A stretch of DNA of 64,000 bases from an uncultured Rhizobiaceae group bacterium (lineage in GTDB: Bacteria; Pseudomonadota; Alphaproteobacteria; Rhizobiales; Rhizobiaceae). The translations under genes and the position numbers were made by a program. The notes under the pieces are model-generated. The model saw only the letters and a list, made by a program, of their open reading frames with translations, was not told where the DNA came from and searched no databases. The DNA lies in assembly GCA_947501445.1 (NCBI GenBank), contig CANMVS010000015.1:62001-126000 (forward strand). Direction: 5' to 3'. Positions 30,505-40,151 of this stretch are shown here, in pieces. Every line of letters begins with the position of its first letter. The first letter of the stretch is position 1.

Positions 30505-30842
30505 TGGCTCGTGCTCAGATGCTGAATTGTGCGATGAATGCCATAGTCGAAACGCAAATGCACCTTTGGTCTGACCGGGTGACTGAAATCCGCGGTGATT
30601 CTTGCGATGATTTGCACCGTTAGATTGCCCGTGTGACCCGTTGTCAGGCGATCATTGGCTCTAATTTCAGCGAAATTCCCGAGGCGAACCTGTTACACCC
30701 CCTGATTGCGACGGTGGAATTAACCCGTGCGTAATGTTCCAGTCAGGCAAAAAATCATTGTTTTGCAGGCATCTTGCGGGCTTGCGGTGTGTGATAAGTT
30801 GCTGCAATCCAACGGATAGACCGAGGGTATGTGCCAATCTCA

Positions 30843-30852
30843 GTAGTACTAC
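30843..30852. promoter_or_regulatory. Perfect palindrome GTAGTACTAC upstream of TRAP dctP
   Basis: 10-bp perfect palindrome 112 bp upstream of the dctP ATG in the divergent kinase/TRAP promoter. Confidence 0.35.
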
Positions 30853-30963
30853 GTATATAATTGGTATTTGCACGAATTGTGAAACTGTTGTCAAATGCCT
30901 ATTGAGGCGCGGCAACCGGGGAAAATACCTTTGGTTGAGACCGGCCACATTGGGAGGATATTA

Positions 30964-32046
30964 ATGGAACGTCGTAAATTTTTGAAGGGTGCCGCACTTG
31001 CGGGTGCCGCTTCAACACTCGCTGCTCCTGCACTTGCGCAGGGAAAAAAGGAAATGGTTATCGTGTCCACATGGCCACGTGACTTTCCAGGTCTTGGACT
31101 GCCCGCGCAGCGCCTTGCAGCGCGCATTACTGAACTGACGGACGGACGCATCGATGTGCAGTATTTTGCTGCCGGTGAGCGCGTTGGTGCATTTGACTCA
31201 TTTGATGAAGTCGCTTCAGGCAACGCACAGGCCTATATTGCCGCAGACTACTACTGGAAAGGCGTGCACCCCGGCTGGGCACCATTTACAGCTATTCCGT
31301 TTGGCATGACCTATACGGAAATTGACGCCTGGATCAAATATGGTGGCGGCCAGGAACTTTGGGACGAACTGGCTGGTGAATTTGGCCTGAAGAACTTCGC
31401 ATGCGGTAACACCGGTGTGCAGATGGGCGGCTGGTTCAACAAGGAAATTGAAAGCGCAGATGACCTCAAGGGTCTAAAAATGCGCATTCCCGGACTGGGC
31501 GGCGATGTTATGGCGAAACTGGGTGCTTCACCTGTTTCACTGCCAGGCGGCCAGATCTATGAAAACCTGGTTTCCGGCGCGATTGATGCAACCGAGTGGG
31601 TTGGCCCGTATAATGACTACTTCATGAAGTTTTATGAGGCAGCCAAATACTACTACTGGCCTGGCATGCATGAGCCAGGCGCGCAGCTCGCAATGGGCAT
31701 GAACAAAACCTGGTGGGAAGGTCTGACAAAGAATGATCAGGCCATCATCCAGGCTGCGTGTAATGAAGAAAACGCACGCACAATGGCTGAAACCAACGCA
31801 TTCAACGGCGAGTATCTCAACCGCCTGATCAATGATCATGGTGTTCAGTTGCGTGAGTTCAACGACGATGTCTATGACGCGTTTGGTGAAGCTGCTGCGG
31901 AAGTTATCGAAGAAGCACGCGATCACAGCCCGCTGTCGAAGAAAATCTACGACGCTGTACTTGAGAAAAGAGCTGAACTGGGCGCTTGGACAGAGCTGTC
32001 AGAAACAGCTTACGTGCAGAAGCGTAACAATGTGATCAACCGCTAA
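30964..32046 (+). CDS. TRAP transporter substrate-binding protein (DctP/TakP-like) with Tat-type signal
   Basis: MERRKFLKGAALAGAAS signal; WPRDFPGLG, GGWFNKEI, MRIPGLGGDVMAKLGASPVSLPGGQIYENL. Confidence 0.92.
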   Translation: MERRKFLKGAALAGAASTLAAPALAQGKKEMVIVSTWPRDFPGLGLPAQRLAARITELTDGRIDVQYFAAGERVGAFDSFDEVASGNAQAYIAADYYWKGVHPGWAPFTAIPFGMTYTEIDAWIKYGGGQELWDELAGEFGLKNFACGNTGVQMGGWFNKEIESADDLKGLKMRIPGLGGDVMAKLGASPVSLPGGQIYENLVSGAIDATEWVGPYNDYFMKFYEAAKYYYWPGMHEPGAQLAMGMNKTWWEGLTKNDQAIIQAACNEENARTMAETNAFNGEYLNRLINDHGVQLREFNDDVYDAFGEAAAEVIEEARDHSPLSKKIYDAVLEKRAELGAWTELSETAYVQKRNNVINR

Positions 32047-32064
32047 TTGCGCTGATACACATAC

Positions 32065-32115
32065 CAGGAACTTGCGAGACGGGTTTACCCGTCTCGCCTT
32101 TGGAGGAAGTTCCTG
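32065..32115 (+). promoter_or_regulatory. Compound hairpin between TRAP dctP and dctQ
   Basis: Outer stem CAGGAACTT/AAGTTCCTG enclosing inner stem GCGAGACGGG-TTTA-CCCGTCTCGC. Confidence 0.75.
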
Positions 32116-32259
32116 TAAATATGAAGATAGAACAAATAAATTGGCACAAGCCATAGGTTCTCAAATTTACGATTTGCGGCGTGTGCAAATTTTTCGATTG
32201 CTGCCTTGCAATTTGAGAATCCATGTCTTGGACCAGAATAAGGTTTTGGGGGAATAATA

Positions 32260-33255
32260 ATGGCGGAATCGCCGACGGCCCAAATGCATCTAACCTCTTC
32301 GTTTACCAATTTCGTACGATTTTTCGGCTGGAGTGTACTGACCATAATGGTTGCATTCCTGGTGAATAATTTTCTTTCGCACGGCGCCGGATTCCCGGGT
32401 GCCGCTGCGGCGCTGGGTGAGAATGGGTCAGCGGGGGCCTATTTGCAGTTGGCGCTGTATCCGCTGGCTGTTGTTGGGGCGATTGTCCACGTGATGCGAT
32501 CTGGCGATACGACTTTGCGTGCCGATGGCGCCCGCATCTCCAATATCAACACGTTTTTAATTCGTGCGGCATTCTGGAGCGTTTTGATCGTTGGTCTTGC
32601 TGATGTCGCCATATCATTCATGCGGGTCGAAGGATTGCTTGACGGTGTGGTTGGTGAGCAATTGACCAAAGAGCTTGGACGCCCTCAGTTTCGCGGGCTG
32701 TATTTGCACGTACCATTAATTGCGACCGGGATCATTTTGGCGGCGTTTACACGAACGTTGGGTTTTCACTGGCTGGCATTGCTGATTGTTGGAGCGGAAC
32801 TTGGAATTGTTTTCATGCGCTTCATATTTTCCTATGAGCAGGCCTTTATGTCTGATCTGGTGCGTTTCTGGTACGGGGCGCTGTTTCTGTTTGCCAGTGC
32901 CTATACCCTGCTGGAAGAGGGACATGTGCGTGTTGATGTGTTTTACGCAGCTTTCTCCGATAAGACCAAAGCGGTCATCAATGCAGTCTGTTCGATCATT
33001 TTGGGATTAACGTTCTGCTGGACCATCCTCATCGTTGGTATGGGGCAAAAGACGTCGATTATTAATAAGCCGGTATTGAATTTTGAAGTGACCCAAGCCG
33101 GCTTCGGACTCTATGTCAAATATATGATGGCCGGATTTCTTGGCATCTTTGCCATTTCGATGATGATTCAATTTGTCAGTTATTTGCTCGAAGCGGTTGC
33201 CAATTATCGTGGTGAACCTGGTGCGCGGGTTATCGAAGAGCCTACCGCACATTAA
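32260..33255 (+). CDS. TRAP transporter small permease (DctQ, extended ~331 aa)
   Basis: Multiple TM segments, LLEEGHVRVDVFYAAFSDKTKAVIN. Confidence 0.82.
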   Translation: MAESPTAQMHLTSSFTNFVRFFGWSVLTIMVAFLVNNFLSHGAGFPGAAAALGENGSAGAYLQLALYPLAVVGAIVHVMRSGDTTLRADGARISNINTFLIRAAFWSVLIVGLADVAISFMRVEGLLDGVVGEQLTKELGRPQFRGLYLHVPLIATGIILAAFTRTLGFHWLALLIVGAELGIVFMRFIFSYEQAFMSDLVRFWYGALFLFASAYTLLEEGHVRVDVFYAAFSDKTKAVINAVCSIILGLTFCWTILIVGMGQKTSIINKPVLNFEVTQAGFGLYVKYMMAGFLGIFAISMMIQFVSYLLEAVANYRGEPGARVIEEPTAH

Positions 33256-33467
33256 TGCCGACCGGAGGGGATGTGGTTATGTTGTCAAACAGATCCATCG
33301 TGAAATATGCGACAGCTGCAATGCCGCTCGACCTCTTGTCGGGGCGTTGCCTGACCGAAGGTTCCGGGGGCATGCAGCCCCTTGGGCAAACAATTTTTGT
33401 GAGGCCGGTTTCCCGCCAAAAATGTGAAACTGATCACCGCCGTCTCGGCCAGAAAGTGCATTAAGTC

Positions 33468-36122
33468 ATGGAATTCTATTTTCTCGCCCTGTTGGTCATC
33501 CTGATGGCCGCGGCACTTGGATCAGGATATCCGGTTGCCTTTGCACTGCCCGGTTCTTCGATAATCACCATACTTGCAGCCGCCATTTGTGGTTATCTGT
33601 TTACCGGCAGCCCCGATGCATATTTCGCTCAAGGTGGACCGGGGCAATGGCTGAGTGCGGGTGTAACCAATTTACGTGGGGTCTATTGGGAACCGGAACG
33701 CGATACATTGATCGCCATTCCGCTGTTCATCTTCATGGGCATCATGTTGCAGCGATCAAAGATTGCTGAGGACCTGCTTATTACCATGGCGCAGCTTTTT
33801 GGTCCTGTTCCGGGCGGACTTGGAATATCGGTGGTATTCGTGGGTGCACTCCTGGCCGCAACGACTGGTATTGTTGGTGCGACGGTTGTTGCAATGGGTC
33901 TGATTTCGTTGCCCGCCATGCTGCGCAATAATTATTCACCCTCGCTCGCCAGTGGTACAATCGCGGCGTCCGGCACGCTGGGGCAGATCATTCCTCCGTC
34001 CATTGTGTTGATTATTCTGGCTGACCAGCTTACCAGTGCCGCCGATCAGGCCGGGACAGCCCGAAAAACGCTGTTTCGCGACTCCACCGGCGAGCTATCC
34101 ATGCCGTCCATTTTTGATGTCGGGTCGACGAGCGCCGGAGAAATGTTCCTGGGCGCCATTGTCCCGGGGCTCGTGCTGGTTGGCATGTATATGGTCTATA
34201 TTTTGGTGATCGCTGCCATTCGACCGAAACTGGCACCACCGGTGCACTATGGTGGCAAGTTCGACCGGGCCTTTCTGCTTAAGGTCGTGCTTTCTTTGTT
34301 CCCGCCGCTAATTCTGATATTTTTGGTCCTGGGTTCTATTATTGCAGGTGTTGCTACGGTTAATCAGGCCGGCGCGATCGGTGCGGCTGGTGCTTTGATC
34401 ATGGCCGGATATCGCCTGCATGAAGGCAAGAAGAATGCCTATTATCCAGCCATTCTGGCTATCGGATCATTGGTGGCGATTGGCTTTATCCTTGCCAATT
34501 TCAACACCAACATCAAAAGCATGCGAACAAGCGCTGATGTGACCGGTGTAACACTCGCAATCATTGCCGTTGCTACCCTGACGATAGCCCTCTTCTGGAG
34601 CGGTTGGCGCGCCTTGCGCAACAATAACACCCTGCAGGGCGTGATGATCGAGACGGCCAAGACAACATCACTTGTCTTCATCATCCTGCTGGGTGCGGCC
34701 ATTTTGACAGCGGCATTTCGTGCGTTTGGCGGCGAACATCTGGTGCGTGAATTTTTGAACAGCATGCCAGGCGGCTTCTGGACCAAGTTCATCACGGTGA
34801 TGGCTGTAATATTCGTCCTCGGCTTCTTTTTGGATTTCATCGAGATTGCCGTTGTGGTGGTGCCAATTGTTGCGCCGATACTGCTTGCGGATCCTTCGGC
34901 AAATGTGACCGCAGTTTGGCTTGGCGTCATGATTGGTCTGAACATTCAGACCTCATTTTTGACGCCGCCGTTCGGGTTTGCATTGTTTTATCTGCGTGGG
35001 GTGGCCCCGGCAGCGGTCAAAACGCTGCAAATATACAAGGGCGTTATTCCGTTCATCGGCATACAGCTATTGGCACTGGTTGTCGTTGGCATGTTGCCGC
35101 AACTGGTCAATTATCTGCCAAACCGAGTGGCGCTATTGTCTGAAACAGCGCCGCCGCCGCGCAATCCGCGCCTGACCTATTGTGTTGAACAATATATCAG
35201 CGAGGAGTTGGATGGAAATCGTGGTGCGTTGCTGAGTGATGTGGATAGGGCAAGAGCGCTCGACTACACAGTATTGCCGAAAAAGCTGTCGAAATCCGTT
35301 ACGGGGAGTTTTGATGAGGTAGCGAAGGCCATTGCGCTGCTCGATGACGCCAATGTTGCTGCCGCATCGATCGATATTGCCTCAGCCGGGTTCCGCCCGC
35401 TGCATACGGATGTCCGTGGTATTGAAAGTGATATTCGGGCCATCGACAAGCGCATTGAAGAGCTGGATGTGCAAATCAGCCGGCTGCGTGACGAAACCCA
35501 GGTGATCAGGAAAGAGCGTCTTGAGGCGCGTGTGCTTGCACTTGCCGCGGATCGTGAAGCCCTGAACGCAACGATCCCGGGGAATTGGGATGCGGCCTAT
35601 GGTGAGTTCTCGGCGCTTATTGGAGAAGAGGGTGATTTACGCAGGCAGTACCGCAAGGCTGCTGACAATGCCTATGAGCCGGTTGCCACATTGCTTGCCA
35701 GCCTCAATTCCTATGACACGTTTGTGGCGCTTGGGTCCGAGTTGAACGGGATCGGTGCTCAAATTGAAAGTCAGGAACCTGAGACCATGACGGATCCTTT
35801 GAGCCAGTTGTCGAAAAAATTTGGTGCGATCGAAGGTGCAGACGACATAAAATCTGCCCTTTCCAAGGCACGGCGGGCGCTGCGCTCCAGAACACCCAAC
35901 AAGGAAAAGGCACTTGGCGAGGTCAATGATGCTTTGAAAACCTATGATGAGCAACTGGTGTGGCGTGAGAACGCCCGTGTGTTGCAGCCGGGCATTAAAG
36001 CCTATGTTGATGCCTTGCGTCCCACAATCGGTATTCGCCAGCAGCGTAAACTGACCCGTGAACAGGCACTCTATGTTGCCAGCTGTACGTCAGATCATCG
36101 TGACATTTCCCTGAATTTCTAG
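33468..36122 (+). CDS. TRAP transporter large permease (DctM) with ~300-aa C-terminal predicted coiled-coil extension
   Basis: DctM motifs FIFMGIMLQRS, GTLGQIIPPSIVLI, LTPPFGFALFYLRG; then charged extension IESDIRAIDKRIEELDVQISRLRDETQVIRKERLEARVLALAADREAL. Confidence 0.88.
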   Translation: MEFYFLALLVILMAAALGSGYPVAFALPGSSIITILAAAICGYLFTGSPDAYFAQGGPGQWLSAGVTNLRGVYWEPERDTLIAIPLFIFMGIMLQRSKIAEDLLITMAQLFGPVPGGLGISVVFVGALLAATTGIVGATVVAMGLISLPAMLRNNYSPSLASGTIAASGTLGQIIPPSIVLIILADQLTSAADQAGTARKTLFRDSTGELSMPSIFDVGSTSAGEMFLGAIVPGLVLVGMYMVYILVIAAIRPKLAPPVHYGGKFDRAFLLKVVLSLFPPLILIFLVLGSIIAGVATVNQAGAIGAAGALIMAGYRLHEGKKNAYYPAILAIGSLVAIGFILANFNTNIKSMRTSADVTGVTLAIIAVATLTIALFWSGWRALRNNNTLQGVMIETAKTTSLVFIILLGAAILTAAFRAFGGEHLVREFLNSMPGGFWTKFITVMAVIFVLGFFLDFIEIAVVVVPIVAPILLADPSANVTAVWLGVMIGLNIQTSFLTPPFGFALFYLRGVAPAAVKTLQIYKGVIPFIGIQLLALVVVGMLPQLVNYLPNRVALLSETAPPPRNPRLTYCVEQYISEELDGNRGALLSDVDRARALDYTVLPKKLSKSVTGSFDEVAKAIALLDDANVAAASIDIASAGFRPLHTDVRGIESDIRAIDKRIEELDVQISRLRDETQVIRKERLEARVLALAADREALNATIPGNWDAAYGEFSALIGEEGDLRRQYRKAADNAYEPVATLLASLNSYDTFVALGSELNGIGAQIESQEPETMTDPLSQLSKKFGAIEGADDIKSALSKARRALRSRTPNKEKALGEVNDALKTYDEQLVWRENARVLQPGIKAYVDALRPTIGIRQQRKLTREQALYVASCTSDHRDISLNF

Positions 36123-36139
36123 AAAATCAGGGAAATGTC
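36102..36139. terminator. Bidirectional terminator-like inverted repeat between convergent dctM and pccR
   Basis: Perfect 13-bp arms GACATTTCCCTGA / TCAGGGAAATGTC with 12-nt loop, overlapping the dctM stop codon. Confidence 0.65.
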
Positions 36140-36193
36140 CGCCGGTATTGCCGTGTCATTTGGTAGCCCACCAGGTGCGAAATGGTCTCATCC

Positions 36194-37612
36194 TTAATCA
36201 AAGGTATAGGGGATCGTGTTGCGGCTGTTCTGATCAACAGAGAGTTTTCGCTTGAGTGGCGGCACAGCGCGCTGGTGGCAATCTGATCGCTCACAGATAC
36301 GGCAGGAAATGCCGATTGGTTCAAAAGCAGTGTTGCTTTCGACATCGAGATCATCCGCATAGACCAGTGCACCGGCGTGTTTGATTTCACAGCCAAACGC
36401 CAGCGCATGGCGCTGAACGGGATCGCGAAACCCGCCACTTGGCTTGGTCACGGCCGTTGCCAGGCACAAATAACGCACACCATCAGGTGTTTCTGCCAGT
36501 TGCCTGAGGATGCGGGTGGATGTGGCAAAGGCGTTATGGACATTCCAGAGAGGGCAGGCAGAACCGAAACGGGCAAATTGCAATCGGGTCGCACTATGTC
36601 GTTTGGTAATGTTGCCTGCCTGATCAACCCGTGCAAAGAAAAATGGAATACCTTTGTGCCCTGGACGCTGCAGTGTACTCAGGCGGTGCGCGACCTGCTC
36701 GATACTTGCACCAAATTGATCCGCCAGCCGTTCCAGATCATGGCGATGCTCTCCGGCCGCGGCCAGAAAGTCACCATAGGGCAACAATGTACTACCGGCA
36801 AAATAGTTGGCGAGCCCGATACGGCACACAGCTGCTGCATCCTGAGAGCGCAATCCCGCCTTCTGCATGATGGTGTTGACCGTGTCACCATGCTCCAGAA
36901 GACAGATCTGGTGGGCCAGTTGAAATGCATGGGTGGAAGGTGCGTCCTTGGGGTTGACCGACAGCACACGCGAAACAGTGTCATAGCGTCTGATGGCATT
37001 GGTACCGGAGGCGCTGCCACCGATGGCGACCCGAACACGGTGCTTGCGCTCCAGATGGTCGGCAAGAGTGCGGACCCTGTTGCGCGTTGCACCCTTGAGC
37101 TGGGCTGCGAGCTGTTCCGCAGCGACATCCAGTTCGTGTACGTAATTGTTGATATAATGGAAGAAATCGCGAACCTCTTCGTAAGGGGTCGGTTCGTTAA
37201 GACCGCCAGAACGCTCTAGCGTATCATCCAGTTCAGCCAGTTGTTCACCGGCTTTGCGCAGCGCCTGATGCATGGCCAGAAAGGCTCTTGCGACAGTGGG
37301 TGTGTTTTGGGTCACCAGCTTCAGATCCTGTGCTGACGGCTGTTGACCCTTGAACAGTGGATCGGCGATTGCTTCTGCCATATCAGCCAGCAACCGATCA
37401 CTGTCGTTTTCTGAAAGGCTGGCGATGTCGACAGCAAATACTTCTGCAAGTGCAAGCAGAACCGGCGCGGTAACATGACGCTGGTTATTTTCAATCTGGT
37501 TGAGATAACTGGTTGAAATACCCAGCCGCTCGGCAAATTTTGCCTGCGTCAAGCCAGTCTCTTCGCGGATTGTGCGAATGTTTCGACCGATGAAAAGTTT
37601 ACGTGCACGCAT
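36194..37612 (-). CDS. pccR: XRE-family short-chain fatty acid / propionyl-CoA carboxylase regulator (PccR/ScfR/RamB-like)
   Basis: HTH IREETGLTQAKFAERLGISTSYLNQIENNQR, long C-terminal domain with CRICERSDCHQRAVPP; adjacent and divergent to pccB. Confidence 0.85.
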   Translation of the reverse strand: MRARKLFIGRNIRTIREETGLTQAKFAERLGISTSYLNQIENNQRHVTAPVLLALAEVFAVDIASLSENDSDRLLADMAEAIADPLFKGQQPSAQDLKLVTQNTPTVARAFLAMHQALRKAGEQLAELDDTLERSGGLNEPTPYEEVRDFFHYINNYVHELDVAAEQLAAQLKGATRNRVRTLADHLERKHRVRVAIGGSASGTNAIRRYDTVSRVLSVNPKDAPSTHAFQLAHQICLLEHGDTVNTIMQKAGLRSQDAAAVCRIGLANYFAGSTLLPYGDFLAAAGEHRHDLERLADQFGASIEQVAHRLSTLQRPGHKGIPFFFARVDQAGNITKRHSATRLQFARFGSACPLWNVHNAFATSTRILRQLAETPDGVRYLCLATAVTKPSGGFRDPVQRHALAFGCEIKHAGALVYADDLDVESNTAFEPIGISCRICERSDCHQRAVPPLKRKLSVDQNSRNTIPYTFD

Positions 37613-37624
37613 GATGTTCACAAT

Positions 37625-37646
37625 GTTGCAAAAATGAGTTTGCAAA
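37625..37646. promoter_or_regulatory. Candidate PccR binding site (two TTGCAAA half-sites)
   Basis: GTTGCAAA-AATGAG-TTTGCAAA immediately upstream of pccR in the pccR/pccB divergent region. Confidence 0.5.
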
Positions 37647-37772
37647 ATTAGCTAAATCAACTTTGTTGCTACTTCAACTCTTTTTAATGGTGCCACGACG
37701 TTGTACACCGCAGGTATGGTGACATAACCGCCGCCAACGGCATGATTTATCACAGATCCTGGGAGCCCTCCG

Positions 37773-39305
37773 ATGCTTGATATTCTGGAACAGCTAAAGG
37801 AAAAACGCCAGGAGGCCCATCTGGGCGGCGGACAACGGCGCATTGATGCGCAGCACAAAAAGGGCAAATTGACAGCGCGTGAACGTCTGGATGTGCTTTT
37901 GGATGAAGGTTCGTTCGAAGAGTACGATATGTACAAGACGCACCGATGCACCGAATTCGGCATGGAAACACAACAGATTGCCGGTGATGGCGTTGTCACG
38001 GGTTGGGGCACCATCAACGGCCGTCCAGCCTATGTGTTCAGTCAGGATTTTACGGTCTTTGGCGGTTCCCTGTCAGAAACCCATGCGGAGAAAATCTGCA
38101 AGGTTATGGATCTTGCTGTTCAAAATGGTGTGCCATTGATCGGATTGAACGATTCCGGTGGCGCGCGCATTCAGGAAGGTGTCGATTCCCTCGGCGGTTA
38201 TGCCGAAGTGTTCTGGCGCAATGTTCAGGCCTCCGGCGTCGTTCCACAAATATCCGTTATCATGGGCCCCTGTGCCGGTGGTGCAGTCTACTCGCCGGCG
38301 ATGACTGATTTCATCTTCATGGTCAAAGATACCAGCTACATGTTCGTTACAGGACCGGATGTGGTGAAAACCGTGACCAATGAAATTGTCACGGCAGAGG
38401 AACTGGGCGGTGCAGGTACCCATACCCGCAAGTCCTCGGTTGCAGATGGTGCCTTTGAAAATGACGTGGAGGCATTGCTGGAAGTGCGTCGCATGTATGA
38501 TTTCCTGCCGCTCTCAAATCGCGAAAAAGCGCCCAGGAGAACTACGGGTGATGGCGCTGCTCGCGAAGACAAAAGCCTTGATACGCTGGTGCCTGACAAT
38601 GCCAACAAACCCTACGATATGCATGAAGTCATCACCAAAATTGCCGATGAAGGTGAGTTTTTTGAAATCCAGAAGGATTTTGCCGGCAATATTCTTTGCG
38701 GCTTTGTGCGCATTGGCGGTGATACAGTCGGTGTGGTCGCAAATCAGCCTACGGTCCTTGCCGGTTGCCTGGATATCGACAGCGCCAAAAAAGCGGCTCG
38801 TTTCGTACGGTTTTGTGATGCATTCAATATCCCGATCCTGACACTTGTTGATGTGCCGGGGTTTCTGCCCGGCACTGCCCAGGAATATGGTGGAATTATC
38901 AAACATGGTGCCAAATTGCTGTTTGCCTATGCGCAGGCGACGGTACCAAAGGTTACGGTTATCACCCGCAAGGCCTACGGTGGCGCCTATGATGTGATGG
39001 CGTCGAAACATATTCGTGCCGATGTGAACTACGCCTGGCCCACCGCCGAAATTGCGGTCATGGGTGCCAAGGGCGCAACGGAAATTCTCTATCGTTCCGA
39101 ATTGGCAGATACAGACAAAATTGCCCAGCGCACCAAGGATTATGAGGATCGTTTTGCCAATCCGTTCGTGGCGGCTCAACGCGGGTTCATTGATGAAGTA
39201 ATCATGCCGCACTCCACCCGTCGTCGGGTCGGAAGGGCATTTGAATTGTTGAAAACAAAAAAAGTGGATGGTCCGGCCAAAAAGCACGACAACATTCCAT
39301 TGTAG
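37773..39305 (+). CDS. pccB: Propionyl-CoA carboxylase beta subunit
   Basis: Carboxyltransferase motifs [58 protein letters not shown]. Confidence 0.95.
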   Translation: MLDILEQLKEKRQEAHLGGGQRRIDAQHKKGKLTARERLDVLLDEGSFEEYDMYKTHRCTEFGMETQQIAGDGVVTGWGTINGRPAYVFSQDFTVFGGSLSETHAEKICKVMDLAVQNGVPLIGLNDSGGARIQEGVDSLGGYAEVFWRNVQASGVVPQISVIMGPCAGGAVYSPAMTDFIFMVKDTSYMFVTGPDVVKTVTNEIVTAEELGGAGTHTRKSSVADGAFENDVEALLEVRRMYDFLPLSNREKAPRRTTGDGAAREDKSLDTLVPDNANKPYDMHEVITKIADEGEFFEIQKDFAGNILCGFVRIGGDTVGVVANQPTVLAGCLDIDSAKKAARFVRFCDAFNIPILTLVDVPGFLPGTAQEYGGIIKHGAKLLFAYAQATVPKVTVITRKAYGGAYDVMASKHIRADVNYAWPTAEIAVMGAKGATEILYRSELADTDKIAQRTKDYEDRFANPFVAAQRGFIDEVIMPHSTRRRVGRAFELLKTKKVDGPAKKHDNIPL

Positions 39306-39318
39306 GTGATTGGGTCTC

Positions 39319-39780
39319 ATGACACGTCAGCACAATCTGACAAAGGGTTCGGGCGTCATCGTCGTGGCCGGATATTGTGCGATGGTTCTGGGATTGATCT
39401 TACCTGTGACGCAAAAGGGCAGAGCTGATAGTACACAGACACAGTCTTATCGGTTTGAAAGTGCAAATGTGCTGAAGCACGAAACTTACGGGACGGGTAT
39501 GGAGTTGCGGATCAGAGCGAACCGGAGGCCAACAGTGAGCACGCGGGATCTGGCACGGGAGCTGAAAAAATTGTGTGATTTACACGGATCAAAACGATTG
39601 CCCGATCTGTTGAAACAGACGCAGGATGTTGATCCACACTATGTCGCCGTGCGCATTGTTTGGAACAATGCCGCGATCAGCTCAAAATTCAATGCGCTTG
39701 GTGTGAAAGCAGGAGCCTATGCAATTGCGTTTTTCAATATCAAATCAGCTGCCTGCGGCTCAAACATGGTGACCAGATAA
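39319..39780 (+). CDS. Uncharacterised protein with N-terminal hydrophobic signal/anchor
   Basis: ORF between pccB and pccA; SGVIVVAGYCAMVLGLILPV segment. Confidence 0.65.
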   Translation: MTRQHNLTKGSGVIVVAGYCAMVLGLILPVTQKGRADSTQTQSYRFESANVLKHETYGTGMELRIRANRRPTVSTRDLARELKKLCDLHGSKRLPDLLKQTQDVDPHYVAVRIVWNNAAISSKFNALGVKAGAYAIAFFNIKSAACGSNMVTR

Positions 39781-40139
39781 TGCCAAAGCTTCCACCAATG
39801 ATAAAACACCGCGGATTTCCCTCCCGGCTGCCCGGGACAGATTTTCAGTTCACCATCCGCCGTGCCAATCCAAAACCCACACGGCTTGAAAAGAAGCCAC
39901 GCCCGGCTGATCGCAAGGTTATTTTGCGCGAGGCTGATGCGAATTTTCTCGCCTGCCTGTGGAAGGCGTTCGGTGCTGAGCCTTTTGAGCGCGGTAACCT
40001 GGATGGTGGACGCCTGAACGCACTCTTCGAGCGGGAAGTGGTGCCGATTGAGCCATTTGACCCGCTCTCATATGAGTCGCTTTTGCGCATTGATGTGGCC
40101 GCAGCTCAGATTACCTTTCCTGAAGTTTTCAATCGTTGA
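39780..40139 (+). CDS. Uncharacterised small protein between pccB and pccA
   Basis: ATG overlaps the preceding TAA (TAATG); 119-aa ORF directly before pccA. Confidence 0.6.
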   Translation: MPKLPPMIKHRGFPSRLPGTDFQFTIRRANPKPTRLEKKPRPADRKVILREADANFLACLWKAFGAEPFERGNLDGGRLNALFEREVVPIEPFDPLSYESLLRIDVAAAQITFPEVFNR

Positions 40140-40151
40140 ACGGAGCGGGCC

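Noticed and set aside
36377-37219. 280-aa plus-strand ORF
   Set aside because: Antisense to pccR, which has clear HTH and family features; shadow ORF.
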